The position numbers and the translations under genes are program-made. The notes below the pieces were generated by a model. The model was not told the DNA's origin. It searched no databases and worked only from the letters and a program-made list of their open reading frames with translations. From contig JAEUVZ010000031.1 of the NCBI GenBank assembly GCA_016786665.1, forward strand, positions 1-59,197: DNA of 59,197 nt. The letters run 5' to 3'. Positions 23,169 to 32,080 of the stretch are shown piece after piece (within the stretch, counting starts at the first letter, position 1; every line of letters begins with the position of its first letter). The stretch is from Flavipsychrobacter sp. GTDB lineage: Bacteria > Bacteroidota > Bacteroidia > Chitinophagales > Chitinophagaceae.

Positions 23169-24314
23169 CTATACAGAAGGCTGCTGTTCTTTGTACCGTG
23201 CTACAACTTCGGTGTACAGTTCTTCGTACAGTGGAACGATGTGGTTCTTGTCAAAGGTACGGGCATGGCTCAGCGCGGCTTGCTTAAACCCGCGCAGGCG
23301 CTCCTCGGAGCCCAGTATATCTATGGCGTTGCGGGCCATGTCTTCTATATCGCCCACATTGCTGAGGAAGCCGGTTTTTCCATGTTCATTGATTTCAGGA
23401 AGGCCACCGGCGTTGGTAGATATTACCGGTACACCGCAGGCCATGGCCTCCAGCGCCGACAGCCCGAAGCTTTCATACTCGGAAGGGAGCACAAACAGGT
23501 CGGTGATGCTCAGTATTTCGTCCATCTGCTCCTGCTTGCCCAGGAAACGGATATCGTTACATATGTTCAGCGAGCGGCACAGCTCTTCCGCACCCGGCCG
23601 CTCCGGGCCATCGCCTATCATCAGCAGCTTCGAGGGCATTTGCGCGTGTACCTTCTCAAATACCTTTATTACATCGCCCACCCGCTTTACTTTGCGGAAG
23701 TTGGAAACATGCACCAGTATCCGTTCATCGTTGGGAGCCAGCATCTTTTTGAAGTGGTTCTTATCGGAATGGCGGAACCGCTTCATATCCACGAAGTTGG
23801 TAATTACCTGTATCTCCTTATCTATAGGGAATGAGCGGTATGTTTCGTCTTTCAGGTTTTGCGATACCGCGGTGATAGCGTCCGACTCATTGATGGAAAA
23901 AGTGACCACCGGGGAATAAGTATGGTCTTTGCCCACCAGGGTAATATCGGTGCCGTGGAGCGTGGTAATAAAAGGGATGTCCCTGCCCGTCTTTTTCAGT
24001 ATCTGCCGGGCGAAGTAAGCCGCCGACGCGTGCGGTATGGCATAGTGTACGTGCAGCACGTCCAGGTTATTGTTCAGTATCACGTTCACCATGGTGCTGG
24101 CGAGCGCTGTTTCGTAGGGCGGGAAATCGAACAGCGGGTAAGTAGGCACCGCTACCTCGTGATAATAGATATTGGGGTGAAAATGCAGGCGCACCGGCTG
24201 CTGGTAAGTGATAAAATGCACCTCGTGGCCTTTTTCAGATAGCGCCATACCCAGCTCCGTAGCCAATACCCCGCTGCCGCCAAAGGTGGGGTAGCAAACA
24301 ATACCTATTTTCAT
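23169..24314 (-). CDS. bshA: N-acetyl-alpha-D-glucosaminyl L-malate synthase (bacillithiol step 1)
   Basis: 381 residues, a GT4 glycosyltransferase. MKIGIVCYPTFGGSGVLATE is the hallmark BshA start, with the HFITYQQPVRL and HVHYAIPHASAAYFA blocks and the catalytic-domain FVLPSEYESFGLSALEAM (EX7E region). BshA joins UDP-GlcNAc and L-malate to make the first bacillithiol intermediate. The next enzyme, bshB1, is in this window at 42773-43507. It stands alone on the minus strand. Confidence 0.95.
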   Translation of the reverse strand: MKIGIVCYPTFGGSGVLATELGMALSEKGHEVHFITYQQPVRLHFHPNIYYHEVAVPTYPLFDFPPYETALASTMVNVILNNNLDVLHVHYAIPHASAAYFARQILKKTGRDIPFITTLHGTDITLVGKDHTYSPVVTFSINESDAITAVSQNLKDETYRSFPIDKEIQVITNFVDMKRFRHSDKNHFKKMLAPNDERILVHVSNFRKVKRVGDVIKVFEKVHAQMPSKLLMIGDGPERPGAEELCRSLNICNDIRFLGKQEQMDEILSITDLFVLPSEYESFGLSALEAMACGVPVISTNAGGLPEINEHGKTGFLSNVGDIEDMARNAIDILGSEERLRGFKQAALSHARTFDKNHIVPLYEELYTEVVARYKEQQPSV

Positions 24315-24429
24315 CTATGTAAATTTCGTCTTTATCGTCAACAATTCCCGGCAAATATCAAACTTAACGGTTACATAAACCTGTAGTCCGCTATCACAAA
24401 TAACAATACCACATTCGGGCATTGCTATA

Positions 24430-24732
24430 CTACCCGGCAGCTCCCGAGATCAGGTAGGCCAGTACGTCTGCGGACTGCCGCTCATCCAGCTTCGCCTTTT
24501 TGGCCATGCGGGGAACGATGCGCTCCCACTGCTTTGCGGTATGCGAGGCCGGCTCGTAGCCCTTGTGGCACTTGGTGCAGGCCCCCGACCATATAGCCTT
24601 CCCCGACTCCAGCTGCGCCAGGGGGTACTCCGTCTTAGGGGCGCCGGTAGTGGTGGCCGCTATCCGCGGGGAACAATTGACAAACACCACACCGGAAACA
24701 AATAACGCCATAATAACGATTGACTTCTTCAT
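24430..24732 (-). CDS. small c-type cytochrome lipoprotein
   Basis: 100 residues. The N-terminus (MKKSIVIMALFVSGVVFVNC) is a lipoprotein signal; the single heme site is CTKCH (about residues 52-56), and the distal Met is likely in RIVPRMAKKAKL. The length and the AWKxxxCxxCH-like context fit a cytochrome c domain of the electron-transfer type, held on the periplasmic side. Partner unknown. Divergent from the M28 peptidase gene by about 100 bp. Confidence 0.88.
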   Translation of the reverse strand: MKKSIVIMALFVSGVVFVNCSPRIAATTTGAPKTEYPLAQLESGKAIWSGACTKCHKGYEPASHTAKQWERIVPRMAKKAKLDERQSADVLAYLISGAAG

Positions 24733-24833
24733 CGGGTAACAAAAATTGACCTGGCAATGTACTGATTATCCGCAGGATATATCACCCGGGGGCGGGTGTA
24801 TATTATACGGTGCGGGTTTGCTATTTTTATCGG

Positions 24834-26192
24834 ATGAAGAAGTTCACCGCATTCCTTTTTCTGTCGCTTTCCTGGGGAACATCCCGGGCGCAGGACTCCC
24901 TGGTCATCCGCAAACTCTCCGACGAGATCATGCTCCGGGGGAAAAGCTACGAGAACTTACGGGTACTCTGCAAAACCATAGGGCACCGGCTGAGCGGATC
25001 ACCGCAGGCTGACCGCGCCGTGGAATGGGGCGTAACCGCGCTGGAAGCAGCCGGCGCCGACAGGGTGTGGAAGCAACCCGTAATGGTGCCCCACTGGGTG
25101 CGGGGAAAAGAGAACCTGCAACTGAAACTGGGCAGCGAGGTGATAGAAGTGCCCGTACTCTCCATAGGCAATACCGAAGGCACACAAGGCAAACCACTGG
25201 AAGCGGAAGTAGTGCTGGTGAACACCATAGACGACTTTAACCAACTACCCAAAGACAAAGTGAAGAACAAAATAGTTTTCTTCAACTATCACTTCCGGCA
25301 CGACATCATCAATACGTTTGAAGGCTACGGAGACTGTGGCCGCTACCGCTGGTCGGCACCCAATGCAGCGGCGGCGGCCGGGGCGGCGGGTGTTATCATC
25401 CGCTCGGTATCTACCGGTGAAGATGACTTTCCGCATACCGGCGCCATGCGCTATGCCGACTCCGTGAAGAAAATACCCGCTGTGGCCATTGGCAATAAAA
25501 GCGCCGACCTGCTGGCCACCCGCTACCAGGCTGGACAGACCCGCGCTGTAATCACTACCGACTGCACCATGGAAAAAGACATGCCCTCTTACAACGTAAT
25601 AGGCGAAATACGCGGTTCGCAGTACCCCGACGAGATAATACTGGTGGGTGGCCACCTGGACTCGTGGGATGTAGGCGAAGGCGCGCACGACGACGGAGCG
25701 GGCTGCGTGCAGTCGATAGAAGTGTTGCAGGCCTTTAAGGCTACGGGCATACGACCCAAGCGCACCATCCGCGCCGTACTCTTTATGAACGAGGAAAACG
25801 GCCTGCGCGGCGGAATGGCCTATGCCGACTCGGCCAAAGTCCGCAAAGAGAACCACATACTGGCCATAGAGACCGATGCGGGGGGCTTCTCGCCCCGGGG
25901 CTTCGGGCTGAACATGAGCGAGGCCCGCAAGAAACAACTGCAACGCTACCGCAACCTGTTCCTGCCCTACGGCGTGTACGACTTTGAGGGGGGCGAAGGC
26001 GGCGCCGACATCAGCCCGCTAAGCAAAGAGGGGGTACCCACATCGGGCCTGCGCCCCGACTCACAACGCTACTTTGACTACCACCACACCAACGCTGATG
26101 TGTTTGAAGCCGTAAACCACAGGGAGCTAAAACTGGGCGCCGTGGCGCTGGCAGCCATGGTGTACCTGGTGAGCGAGTACGGGCTAAAATAA
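24834..26192 (+). CDS. M28-family zinc aminopeptidase, exported
   Basis: 452 residues from ATG 24834. Signal peptide MKKFTAFLFLSLSWGTSRAQ. A PA-type insert (AAAAAGAAGVIIRSVS) precedes the M28 catalytic domain, with the metal ligands in GGHLDSWDVGEGAHDDGAG (His, Asp), MNEENGLRGG (Glu-Glu), IETDAGG (Asp) and YHHTNADV (His). It hydrolyses peptides or N-terminal residues in the periplasm. The earlier in-frame start at 24810 would put eight residues in front of the signal peptide and is rejected. A TATTTTTA box lies 4 nt before the ATG. Confidence 0.92.
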   Translation: MKKFTAFLFLSLSWGTSRAQDSLVIRKLSDEIMLRGKSYENLRVLCKTIGHRLSGSPQADRAVEWGVTALEAAGADRVWKQPVMVPHWVRGKENLQLKLGSEVIEVPVLSIGNTEGTQGKPLEAEVVLVNTIDDFNQLPKDKVKNKIVFFNYHFRHDIINTFEGYGDCGRYRWSAPNAAAAAGAAGVIIRSVSTGEDDFPHTGAMRYADSVKKIPAVAIGNKSADLLATRYQAGQTRAVITTDCTMEKDMPSYNVIGEIRGSQYPDEIILVGGHLDSWDVGEGAHDDGAGCVQSIEVLQAFKATGIRPKRTIRAVLFMNEENGLRGGMAYADSAKVRKENHILAIETDAGGFSPRGFGLNMSEARKKQLQRYRNLFLPYGVYDFEGGEGGADISPLSKEGVPTSGLRPDSQRYFDYHHTNADVFEAVNHRELKLGAVALAAMVYLVSEYGLK

Positions 26193-26247
26193 CTTTTGTA
26201 ACGGGGTTCTCCCGGTTAATGGGATTAGCCAGCGCTCCGGAAGATTT

Positions 26248-27369
26248 ATGCAAACACCAAACGAACATAGCCTTTTCAGAAAGTTGCTGAAGAAACCTTC
26301 GGCAGTAGTAGCTATGTCTATCATAGGGCTTACCGCTTTGCTTTCGGTATTCGCTTACTTCTTTGCCCCGGACAATACTCCCTATGCCAACCGCATGATA
26401 ATTGAACTCGGTGCCAAGCCACCGGGATTTAGCAAGCAACTGCTGTTCTTACCTAAGAGCACGGTGCAGGAAAAAGGAAAACTAAGCGAGTGGTTTTCCG
26501 GCACGCCGTCCGATTACCTGGTTACCCCGCTGAATGGCTATGCGTTCTCGGGCGGGCAGCTTATCGCCTATCATTATATAGACGAAGAACTCCAGGACAC
26601 GGTAAGCTACACCCTGAACGAACTGCTGCCCGCTGATAAAAGAGCGCTACCCCTGGCGGAACAGCAGGCATACCTGCAGAAAGAACAACTGGAGACCCGC
26701 ACCTTCTACCTCGGCACCGACCGCTACGGGCGGGATATCCTATCTCGTTTGCTGGTTGGCTCACGGGTAAGCATCTCCGTAGGATTTGTGGCGGTGCTGC
26801 TCTCACTAACTATAGGTATTATACTCGGTTCACTGGCGGGATATTACGGCGGTGTGATAGACAACACCGTGATGTGGGTGATCAATATACTGTGGGCCAT
26901 CCCTACCCTGCTGCTGGTGTTCGCCATCACGCTCACAATCGGCAAAGGCTTCTGGGAAATATTTATCGCCATAGGCCTTACCATGTGGGTGAGCGCCGCC
27001 CGCCTCATTCGCGGGCAGGTACTCGTCCTTCGCGAAATGGAATACATCACCGCTGCCAAAGCGCTGGGCGTAAACGATAGCCGCATCATCTTCCGCCATA
27101 TACTGCCCAATATCGCGGGCCCGCTGATGGTAATAGCCGCCAGCAACTTTGCCGCCGCCATACTGATAGAGGCAGGCCTCAGCTTCCTGGGCATCGGTGT
27201 GCAACCCCCCCAGCCCTCCTGGGGACTGATGATAAAGGAGCACTACAACTTCCTGCTCACCAATCGCCCGCTGCTGGCGCTCATTCCCGGCATCGCCATC
27301 ATGATGCTGGTCTATGCATTCAATATTCTCGGTAATGCGATGAGGGATGTATTGGATGTGAGAGGGTAG
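26248..27369 (+). CDS. ABC transporter permease, Opp/Dpp C type
   Basis: 373 residues. An N-terminal helix (VVAMSIIGLTALLSVFAYFF), a periplasmic stretch of about 90 residues that is longer than in typical DppC, and then the conserved permease block: YLGTDRYGRDILSRLLVGSR, EMEYITAAKALGVNDSRI (EAA loop) and AGPLMVIAASNF, with four or five more helices. It should be the C-type subunit of a peptide or oligopeptide importer in the inner membrane. The partner permease, ATPases and binding protein are not in this window, so the locus is incomplete here or the genes lie elsewhere. Confidence 0.88.
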   Translation: MQTPNEHSLFRKLLKKPSAVVAMSIIGLTALLSVFAYFFAPDNTPYANRMIIELGAKPPGFSKQLLFLPKSTVQEKGKLSEWFSGTPSDYLVTPLNGYAFSGGQLIAYHYIDEELQDTVSYTLNELLPADKRALPLAEQQAYLQKEQLETRTFYLGTDRYGRDILSRLLVGSRVSISVGFVAVLLSLTIGIILGSLAGYYGGVIDNTVMWVINILWAIPTLLLVFAITLTIGKGFWEIFIAIGLTMWVSAARLIRGQVLVLREMEYITAAKALGVNDSRIIFRHILPNIAGPLMVIAASNFAAAILIEAGLSFLGIGVQPPQPSWGLMIKEHYNFLLTNRPLLALIPGIAIMMLVYAFNILGNAMRDVLDVRG

Positions 27370-27446
27370 TGGGCAGTGGTAGGCTGCGGTTTCAGAGTCA
27401 GTTTGCAGTGGTGCATAATTCATTTCTTTAGCCTATACTTGCCGTT

Positions 27447-27983
27447 ATGAACATTTACGTGGAAACGCAGCGGCTGGTGCTCAGAGAAATAGTACCGGGA
27501 GATAGCAAAGCCCTCTTTGCCATGGACTCTGACCCGGAGGTGCATACCTACTTGGGAAATAACCCCATAACAGAACTTCAGCAGGCGGAAAAGGCGATAG
27601 CCCACATAAGGCAGCAATATCTTGACAATGGCATCGGACGCTGGGCGGTAATAGAAAGAGCGAGCGGCGAACTGATAGGTTGGGCCGGGCTAAAACTGGT
27701 AAAAGAAGTACGGGGCGGCCACGCGGACTACTACGATGTGGGCTACCGCTTTGCCAAGCCCTACTGGGGCCAGGGCTACGCCACCGAATCGGCATTGGCC
27801 AGCGTAGCATACGGTTTTAACGTTATGAAGCTGGATGTACTGAATGCAACCGCAGACACCGGCAACCTAGCGTCTATAAAAGTATTACAAAAAGCGGGAC
27901 TGAAAATAAAGCACGAGTTCAAAGATGAAGATGGTATACCTCACTACTGGTTTGAGCTAAGCAGGGATGAATGGAACACATAG
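27447..27983 (+). CDS. GNAT family N-acetyltransferase, RimJ/RimL-like
   Basis: 178 residues. Start MNIYVETQRLVLREIVPGDS is the RimJ/RimL type, with the acetyl-CoA loop YWGQGYATESALA and the strand NATADTGNLASIKVLQKAG. It transfers an acetyl group to an amine; the substrate, perhaps a ribosomal protein N-terminus or a small molecule, is unknown. A TATACTTG box (one change from TAnnTTTG) ends 5 nt before the ATG. Confidence 0.9.
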   Translation: MNIYVETQRLVLREIVPGDSKALFAMDSDPEVHTYLGNNPITELQQAEKAIAHIRQQYLDNGIGRWAVIERASGELIGWAGLKLVKEVRGGHADYYDVGYRFAKPYWGQGYATESALASVAYGFNVMKLDVLNATADTGNLASIKVLQKAGLKIKHEFKDEDGIPHYWFELSRDEWNT

Positions 27984-28351
27984 CACCTACCGCTTATAGC
28001 ATCATTGCAAGACCGCCGCAAAAGGCTTTTTAGTTACATTATCATGGTGGGTAGCCCGAAAAACAAAAACCGCTACCAGCAAGGCTTACAACGCCTAAGC
28101 CTGATTTTTAGTTACATTTTACTTACATTCACTTTCACTATACCCTCTCCACAACATCAGTCATTTACAGCATACTTCCGTTCACTTACATCGTAGCAAC
28201 AGACGACTACATCATACTTACATTATACTTTCATTGACGATAATAAAAATTCGTATGCAACTATCTATAAATAGAGTATGCATTATCGAAAATGCTAAGG
28301 TACGCTTTTTCGCAGGTCACAGAGAATAAGGATATCCACAATACAGTTCCC
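27984..28351. other. gene-free 368 bp, AT-rich, with repeated TTACAT motifs
   Basis: This convergent gap between the acetyltransferase and the MBL gene has no credible gene. It holds GTTACATT twice (28033-28040 and 28111-28118) and CTTACAT three times (28122, 28185, 28218), plus a GGCTT/AAGCC hairpin at 28084-28102. Nothing else is recognised. Confidence 0.6.
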
Positions 28352-29320
28352 TTACGCCCATCTCGCCCTTTTCCGCTGCGACAGGATTAAATACGTAGCT
28401 GCCGCGGCGGCCAGGCCCACTGCCAGCAGGAGCAGGCCGGTATTGTTTCTCTTTTCACGGGGAGGTATGTAGCGCACACCATAGGCATCGGCAACTGCCG
28501 GGTCATTCAGGTAGCGCCCTTTCTTGGGTAGCGCTTCTTCGTCAAAGTGTACGGCCAGGTTGGTGAGGCCAATCTCCATTTCCTGGCCGCTCATCGGCTT
28601 GCCGTGACCGGACGCCACAATGCGCGGATTCAGGTCGGCCAGGCGGCGCACGGAGTTGCGGGCGGCTTCCCAATCGTACGTAAAATACTTAGGAGGGCCC
28701 GATATCTTCTTTGTCTGCTTCATAATAGACATCACGGCTTCGGAGCGGGTGGTTACCAGCGCATCACCCGCTATCAGTACCTTATCCCGTTCCCTGAACA
28801 GGCTGATGTGGCCGGGAGCATGCCCCGGTGTATATACATAGCGCCAGCCCGGCAAATAGGGCACACTTTCATCGGGTGGTAATATACGCAGGTGTTCCTC
28901 CACATTAATGGCCTTCTTAGGGTACATCCACGACATGGACGACATCAGCCCGCCCCCTACTGAGGGGTCAGGTGGCGGGTAAGCCGAGCGCCCGGTAAGG
29001 TAGGGCAGCTCCAGGTAATGGACATAAACGGGCACCTGCCACTCTGCAGCCAGGCGCTTGAGCGAGCCGGTATGGTCGAAGTGGCCATGGGTGAGGACGA
29101 TGCAGGAAGGCTTGTTGCCCTCACCGAACAGCTCGGCGGCCACCTTGCGGATGCGGGCGCAGGAGGAGCGTAAACCGGTGTCTACCAGTACCCAGGTATC
29201 TTCTTCCGGGTTGCGGATGAAGTACATGTTCACGAAAATATCTTTGGTACCCCATACATCGGGTGCTAACTGGAAATAGAGTGACTGCTTTTCCTTGCGG
29301 TGCGTGAGCTGTTCTTTCAT
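28352..29320 (-). CDS. MBL-fold metallo-hydrolase with C-terminal membrane helix
   Basis: 322 residues from ATG 29320 (the codon at 29335 is TTG and rejected). The zinc motif is LTHGHFDHTGSL, with further ligands in YTPGHAPGHISLF, LIAGDALVTT and IVASGHGKPM. The beta-lactamase fold ends near residue 270, and the C-terminus (GLLLLAVGLAAAAATYLIL followed by SQRKRARWA) is one membrane helix with a basic tail, so the enzyme may be tail-anchored with its active domain in the cytoplasm. Substrate unknown; MBL enzymes include thioester and lactone hydrolases. Confidence 0.88.
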   Translation of the reverse strand: MKEQLTHRKEKQSLYFQLAPDVWGTKDIFVNMYFIRNPEEDTWVLVDTGLRSSCARIRKVAAELFGEGNKPSCIVLTHGHFDHTGSLKRLAAEWQVPVYVHYLELPYLTGRSAYPPPDPSVGGGLMSSMSWMYPKKAINVEEHLRILPPDESVPYLPGWRYVYTPGHAPGHISLFRERDKVLIAGDALVTTRSEAVMSIMKQTKKISGPPKYFTYDWEAARNSVRRLADLNPRIVASGHGKPMSGQEMEIGLTNLAVHFDEEALPKKGRYLNDPAVADAYGVRYIPPREKRNNTGLLLLAVGLAAAAATYLILSQRKRARWA

Positions 29321-29487
29321 GATTAAACCCGACAAAAAAGACGTGCCAATACTTTAGTGGGCAGTTTCCAGTAGGCAGTTGGCAGTTTCCGGTTTTTAGA
29401 TTGTAATTGACGGTAAACAGTTGTTATTAGTCTGCAGTTCATTTTTTGCGGTTCTATTGCTCCCTGCCCGCTGCTATCTGCAAACTA

Positions 29488-29543
29488 TTAACTGGAAACT
29501 GTTAACTGGAAACTGTTAACTGGAAACTGTTAACTGGAAACTG
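29488..29543. repeat. four perfect 14-bp tandem repeats
   Basis: The unit TTAACTGGAAACTG occurs four times without a mismatch (29488-29501, 29502-29515, 29516-29529, 29530-29543). Looser copies of the same motif (CAGTTTCCAGTAGGCAGTTG at about 29364) surround it. No gene overlaps. Confidence 0.9.
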
Positions 29544-29568
29544 AAAACTGAACTAAAAACTAAAAATA

Positions 29569-29591
29569 AGCGCCGGGACAAAACCGGCGCT
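29569..29591 (-). terminator. terminator of rnpB
   Basis: On the minus strand an 8-bp perfect stem (AGCGCCGG / CCGGCGCT) with a 7-nt loop is followed by TATTTTTAGTTTTT, about 20 bp past the RNA end. Confidence 0.85.
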
Positions 29592-29610
29592 CGCATCATT
29601 TAACCAAAAC

Positions 29611-29977
29611 AACTACAAACCTGTAAGCCGGATCCTGTGTCCCCGGATGGTCGTCCGGGGCGGCTATCATTTATCTCGGGAGCCGCTTGCGCGTCACCTC
29701 TAGCTGCCAACCCATGCACATCGGGCGAACAGCCCTCAATCGTACACCTATTTGGCATTTCAGCGCGTAAGGTTTACCCCTATATCGTGTTACCACGCTA
29801 TAGCGTAGGCTCTTACCCTACGTTTTCACCCTTATCCCGGTTTATGGCCAGGACGGTTATTTTCTGTGGCACTATCTGTACCCTTTCGGGCCCCGGCAGT
29901 TAGCCGGTACGCTGTTCTCCGCTGTCCGGACTTTCCTCACGCATGCTGCCATGCGCGCGATAACCCGGTTTGTAGTC
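29611..29977 (-). ncRNA. rnpB: RNase P RNA
   Basis: The minus strand carries the universal P4 sequence AGGAAAGTCCGGAC (29930-29943 region) and the 3' ACAGGATCCGGCTTACAG end, of bacterial type A. The ends pair as the P1 helix: ACTACAAACC at the 5' side and GGTTTGTAGT at the 3' side match base for base (29967-29976 with 29612-29621), giving about 367 nt. RNase P RNA is the catalytic part of the tRNA 5' maturation enzyme. A terminator follows at once. Exact ends are estimated from P1. Confidence 0.93.
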
Positions 29978-30087
29978 TCTACAAAAATACTGAATATTAT
30001 ACCGTTAAGCGGCCCGCGTTGGTATGAAATTTGTCATTTAACATTTTACACTCATCCATAACATCCACTCTCTAAACAATACACCTT

Positions 30088-30870
30088 ATGAACGCACGTA
30101 ACACACTATTGGTCATTGCTTTATTATCACTCAGCAGCTGCAGCCGCTACTATTACAAACCCAACGCCGTGAATACCCCACTCTTTACCGACGGCATGCA
30201 GGGGCACCTGGCTGTGGCCGGCTCCATAGGCGGGGATGGCGACGACGGCGACCGCACCACCTTTGCCGATGTGCAGGGGTCGTTCTCTCCGGTGAAGCAC
30301 CTGGGCATCATTGCCAACTACAGTACCTGGAACTACTCCCCCGCCCGCTCTACCGGTACCCCCGCCCGCGCACAGTTGCTGGAAGGCGGACTGGGCGGAT
30401 ACATGCCCATGGGCAAGCGGAAAGTAAAAATGGTGACCGAGCTCTACGCAGGCTACGGCGCAGGGCAGCTAAAAAGCGACGTGGACCTGGACGTGCAGCG
30501 GTTCTTTATACAGCCGGCCATAGGTATGCGTTCCCCCTGGGTAGACGCTTCATTCGCCCTGCGCTGGGCTTTTGTGAACTATGCTAACCTGGACGACAAC
30601 GGGCGCGGATATGCCTACCTGCAACAGCAGCAACTGGTAGATATGTATGGCAACCGCCGCATAGACCAGGGAACATTTACCTTCCTGGAGCCCAGCTTTA
30701 CGGTAAGGGGCGGGTACAAATTCCTGAAGGTGCAACTACAACTGGTAACGGCAATGCCCGTGTCGGCCATAGCCTGGAACCACGACCCGGTGCGCTTTAC
30801 GGTAGGGCTGCAATTCAGCGCCGAAAACCTGGCGGATATGATACGCGAAAGCAACCGGAAAGACAACTAG
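30088..30870 (+). CDS. lipoprotein, probable outer-membrane beta-rich protein
   Basis: 260 residues with a lipobox (LLSLSSC) in MNARNTLLVIALLSLSSC. The mature part is rich in Gly, Tyr and alternating hydrophobic residues (GHLAVAGSIGGDGDDGD, VQGSFSPVKHLGIIANYS, ELYAGYGAGQLKSD, VRFTVGLQFS), as in an 8-strand porin-like or OmpW-like barrel. No domain is certain. It overlaps the convergent ogt gene by 4 bp, so the two share no terminator. Promoter not clear. Confidence 0.75.
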   Translation: MNARNTLLVIALLSLSSCSRYYYKPNAVNTPLFTDGMQGHLAVAGSIGGDGDDGDRTTFADVQGSFSPVKHLGIIANYSTWNYSPARSTGTPARAQLLEGGLGGYMPMGKRKVKMVTELYAGYGAGQLKSDVDLDVQRFFIQPAIGMRSPWVDASFALRWAFVNYANLDDNGRGYAYLQQQQLVDMYGNRRIDQGTFTFLEPSFTVRGGYKFLKVQLQLVTAMPVSAIAWNHDPVRFTVGLQFSAENLADMIRESNRKDN

Positions 30871-31403
30871 AACAACGATGCCTGCGCCGAGCGGCCCGAG
30901 TGCTTCCACTCGTGCTCCAGCAACCACTTCTTGCGGTGGAGGCCGCCGCCGTATCCCGTTAAGCTGCCGTTCTTGCCTATTACCCGGTGGCAGGGTATGA
31001 TGATGGCGATGCCATTCTCCCCATTGGCACCCGCTACCGCGCGGATGGCTTTTGGGTCGCCCAGGAAGGCCGACTGCTGCTCGTAGGAGCGGGTTTCTCC
31101 ATATGGGATTTGCAGCAGGCCCTGCCATACCTTCTTCTGGAAATCGGTGCCCAGCAGGTGCAGCGGCACGTCAAATTTCTGGCGCAAGCCGGTAAAATAT
31201 TCTCCTACCTGCTGCCGGAGCGTATCGATGTGCGGGTGCGGCGCCTCGGTGATGGTGTCGGCACCCAGCCCTTTGGTGATGCGCTTCATGATAGCATCAA
31301 GCATGCGCCGGTATTCAAAATCGAACAGGCAGATACCTTCGTCGGTAGCCCCGGCTTTCATACGCCCAACTGGGGTATCTATGTATTGTATGCTGAGGCT
31401 CAT
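30867..31403 (-). CDS. ogt: methylated-DNA-protein cysteine methyltransferase
   Basis: 178 residues. The active-site block IIIPCHRVIGKNGSLTGYGGG has the acceptor Cys in PCHRV, with the preceding YGETRSYEQQSAFLG and AIRAVAGANG (recognition helix). It removes O6-alkyl groups from guanine by suicide transfer. The N-terminal part (YIDTPVGRMKAGATDEG, about 85 residues) is the usual Ogt/AdaB domain. Its start overlaps the stop of the alpha/beta hydrolase gene by ATGA, so it is the last gene of a minus-strand operon. I use ogt as a family name; it could be called adaB. Confidence 0.93.
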   Translation of the reverse strand: MSLSIQYIDTPVGRMKAGATDEGICLFDFEYRRMLDAIMKRITKGLGADTITEAPHPHIDTLRQQVGEYFTGLRQKFDVPLHLLGTDFQKKVWQGLLQIPYGETRSYEQQSAFLGDPKAIRAVAGANGENGIAIIIPCHRVIGKNGSLTGYGGGLHRKKWLLEHEWKHSGRSAQASLF

Positions 31404-32044
31404 AAATTTTCAGTTACCAGTTTGCTGATTTCCGCCGCCCGGTTGTATATCATCAGGTGCGATCCCCCTTCTACCCATATATGCGGCTGCACATTAGCCG
31501 ACTGTATGATTTTATCGCCGGTACCGTGTATGTGCACTATCTTCTCCGTGTACGATTCGCTTTGCCACTTCAGCAAGGCCTGGAGGGCCCACTTTACAAA
31601 GCGCGGGTCGGTGTCTTCCAGTATCTCGGTGAGCAATTCCCTTTCATCGGCATTGCCCGCGCCAAACCGGCGCAGCAATATGGTATTGGGCATGGTAAAG
31701 AAGGCTGGCGGTACCAGGCGGCTCTTGATGAGCGCTGCCAGCAAACCACCAGTTCCCGGCGCGGCCAGCTCGTTGCGCGTCTTGGCGCTGGAAATGATAA
31801 AGGCCCGGTCTATATGCCGCTGCTTCGCAATTTCCACCGCCAGCATGCCACCAAAGGAAACGCCCAGCAAAACGGGGTCTTTCTCCTTTATCCGCTCCGA
31901 CATCTTCTGCGCGTAGCAAGGCACTTCATCATGTTTGTCGTAAGGCGCCCAGGGCACATGTACCAGCCGGGCACCGGGTATGGACAGGTTTCGGAAGATG
32001 CGCTCATCAGCGCCCAGCCCGCTGATGCAGTAGATGTTTTTCAT
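31400..32044 (-). CDS. alpha/beta hydrolase
   Basis: 214 residues. The nucleophile elbow is GVSFGGM (Ser near residue 63), the His is in GGSHLMIYNRA, and the acid is probably in HIHGTGDKII. N-terminus MKNIYCISGLGADERIF contains the oxyanion strand SGLGAD. Cytoplasmic. Substrate not inferable. It lies 36 bp after the AT-rich gene at 32081-32584 and overlaps ogt by ATGA. Confidence 0.88.
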   Translation of the reverse strand: MKNIYCISGLGADERIFRNLSIPGARLVHVPWAPYDKHDEVPCYAQKMSERIKEKDPVLLGVSFGGMLAVEIAKQRHIDRAFIISSAKTRNELAAPGTGGLLAALIKSRLVPPAFFTMPNTILLRRFGAGNADERELLTEILEDTDPRFVKWALQALLKWQSESYTEKIVHIHGTGDKIIQSANVQPHIWVEGGSHLMIYNRAAEISKLVTENL

Positions 32045-32080
32045 GTCTTTTCAAAATTCTGAAAAAAGTACGTTTTATAA

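Noticed and set aside
27005-29985. tRNA genes near rnpB
   Set aside because: No cloverleaf with a TTCGAATC-like T arm was found in this stretch; only RNase P RNA is supported.
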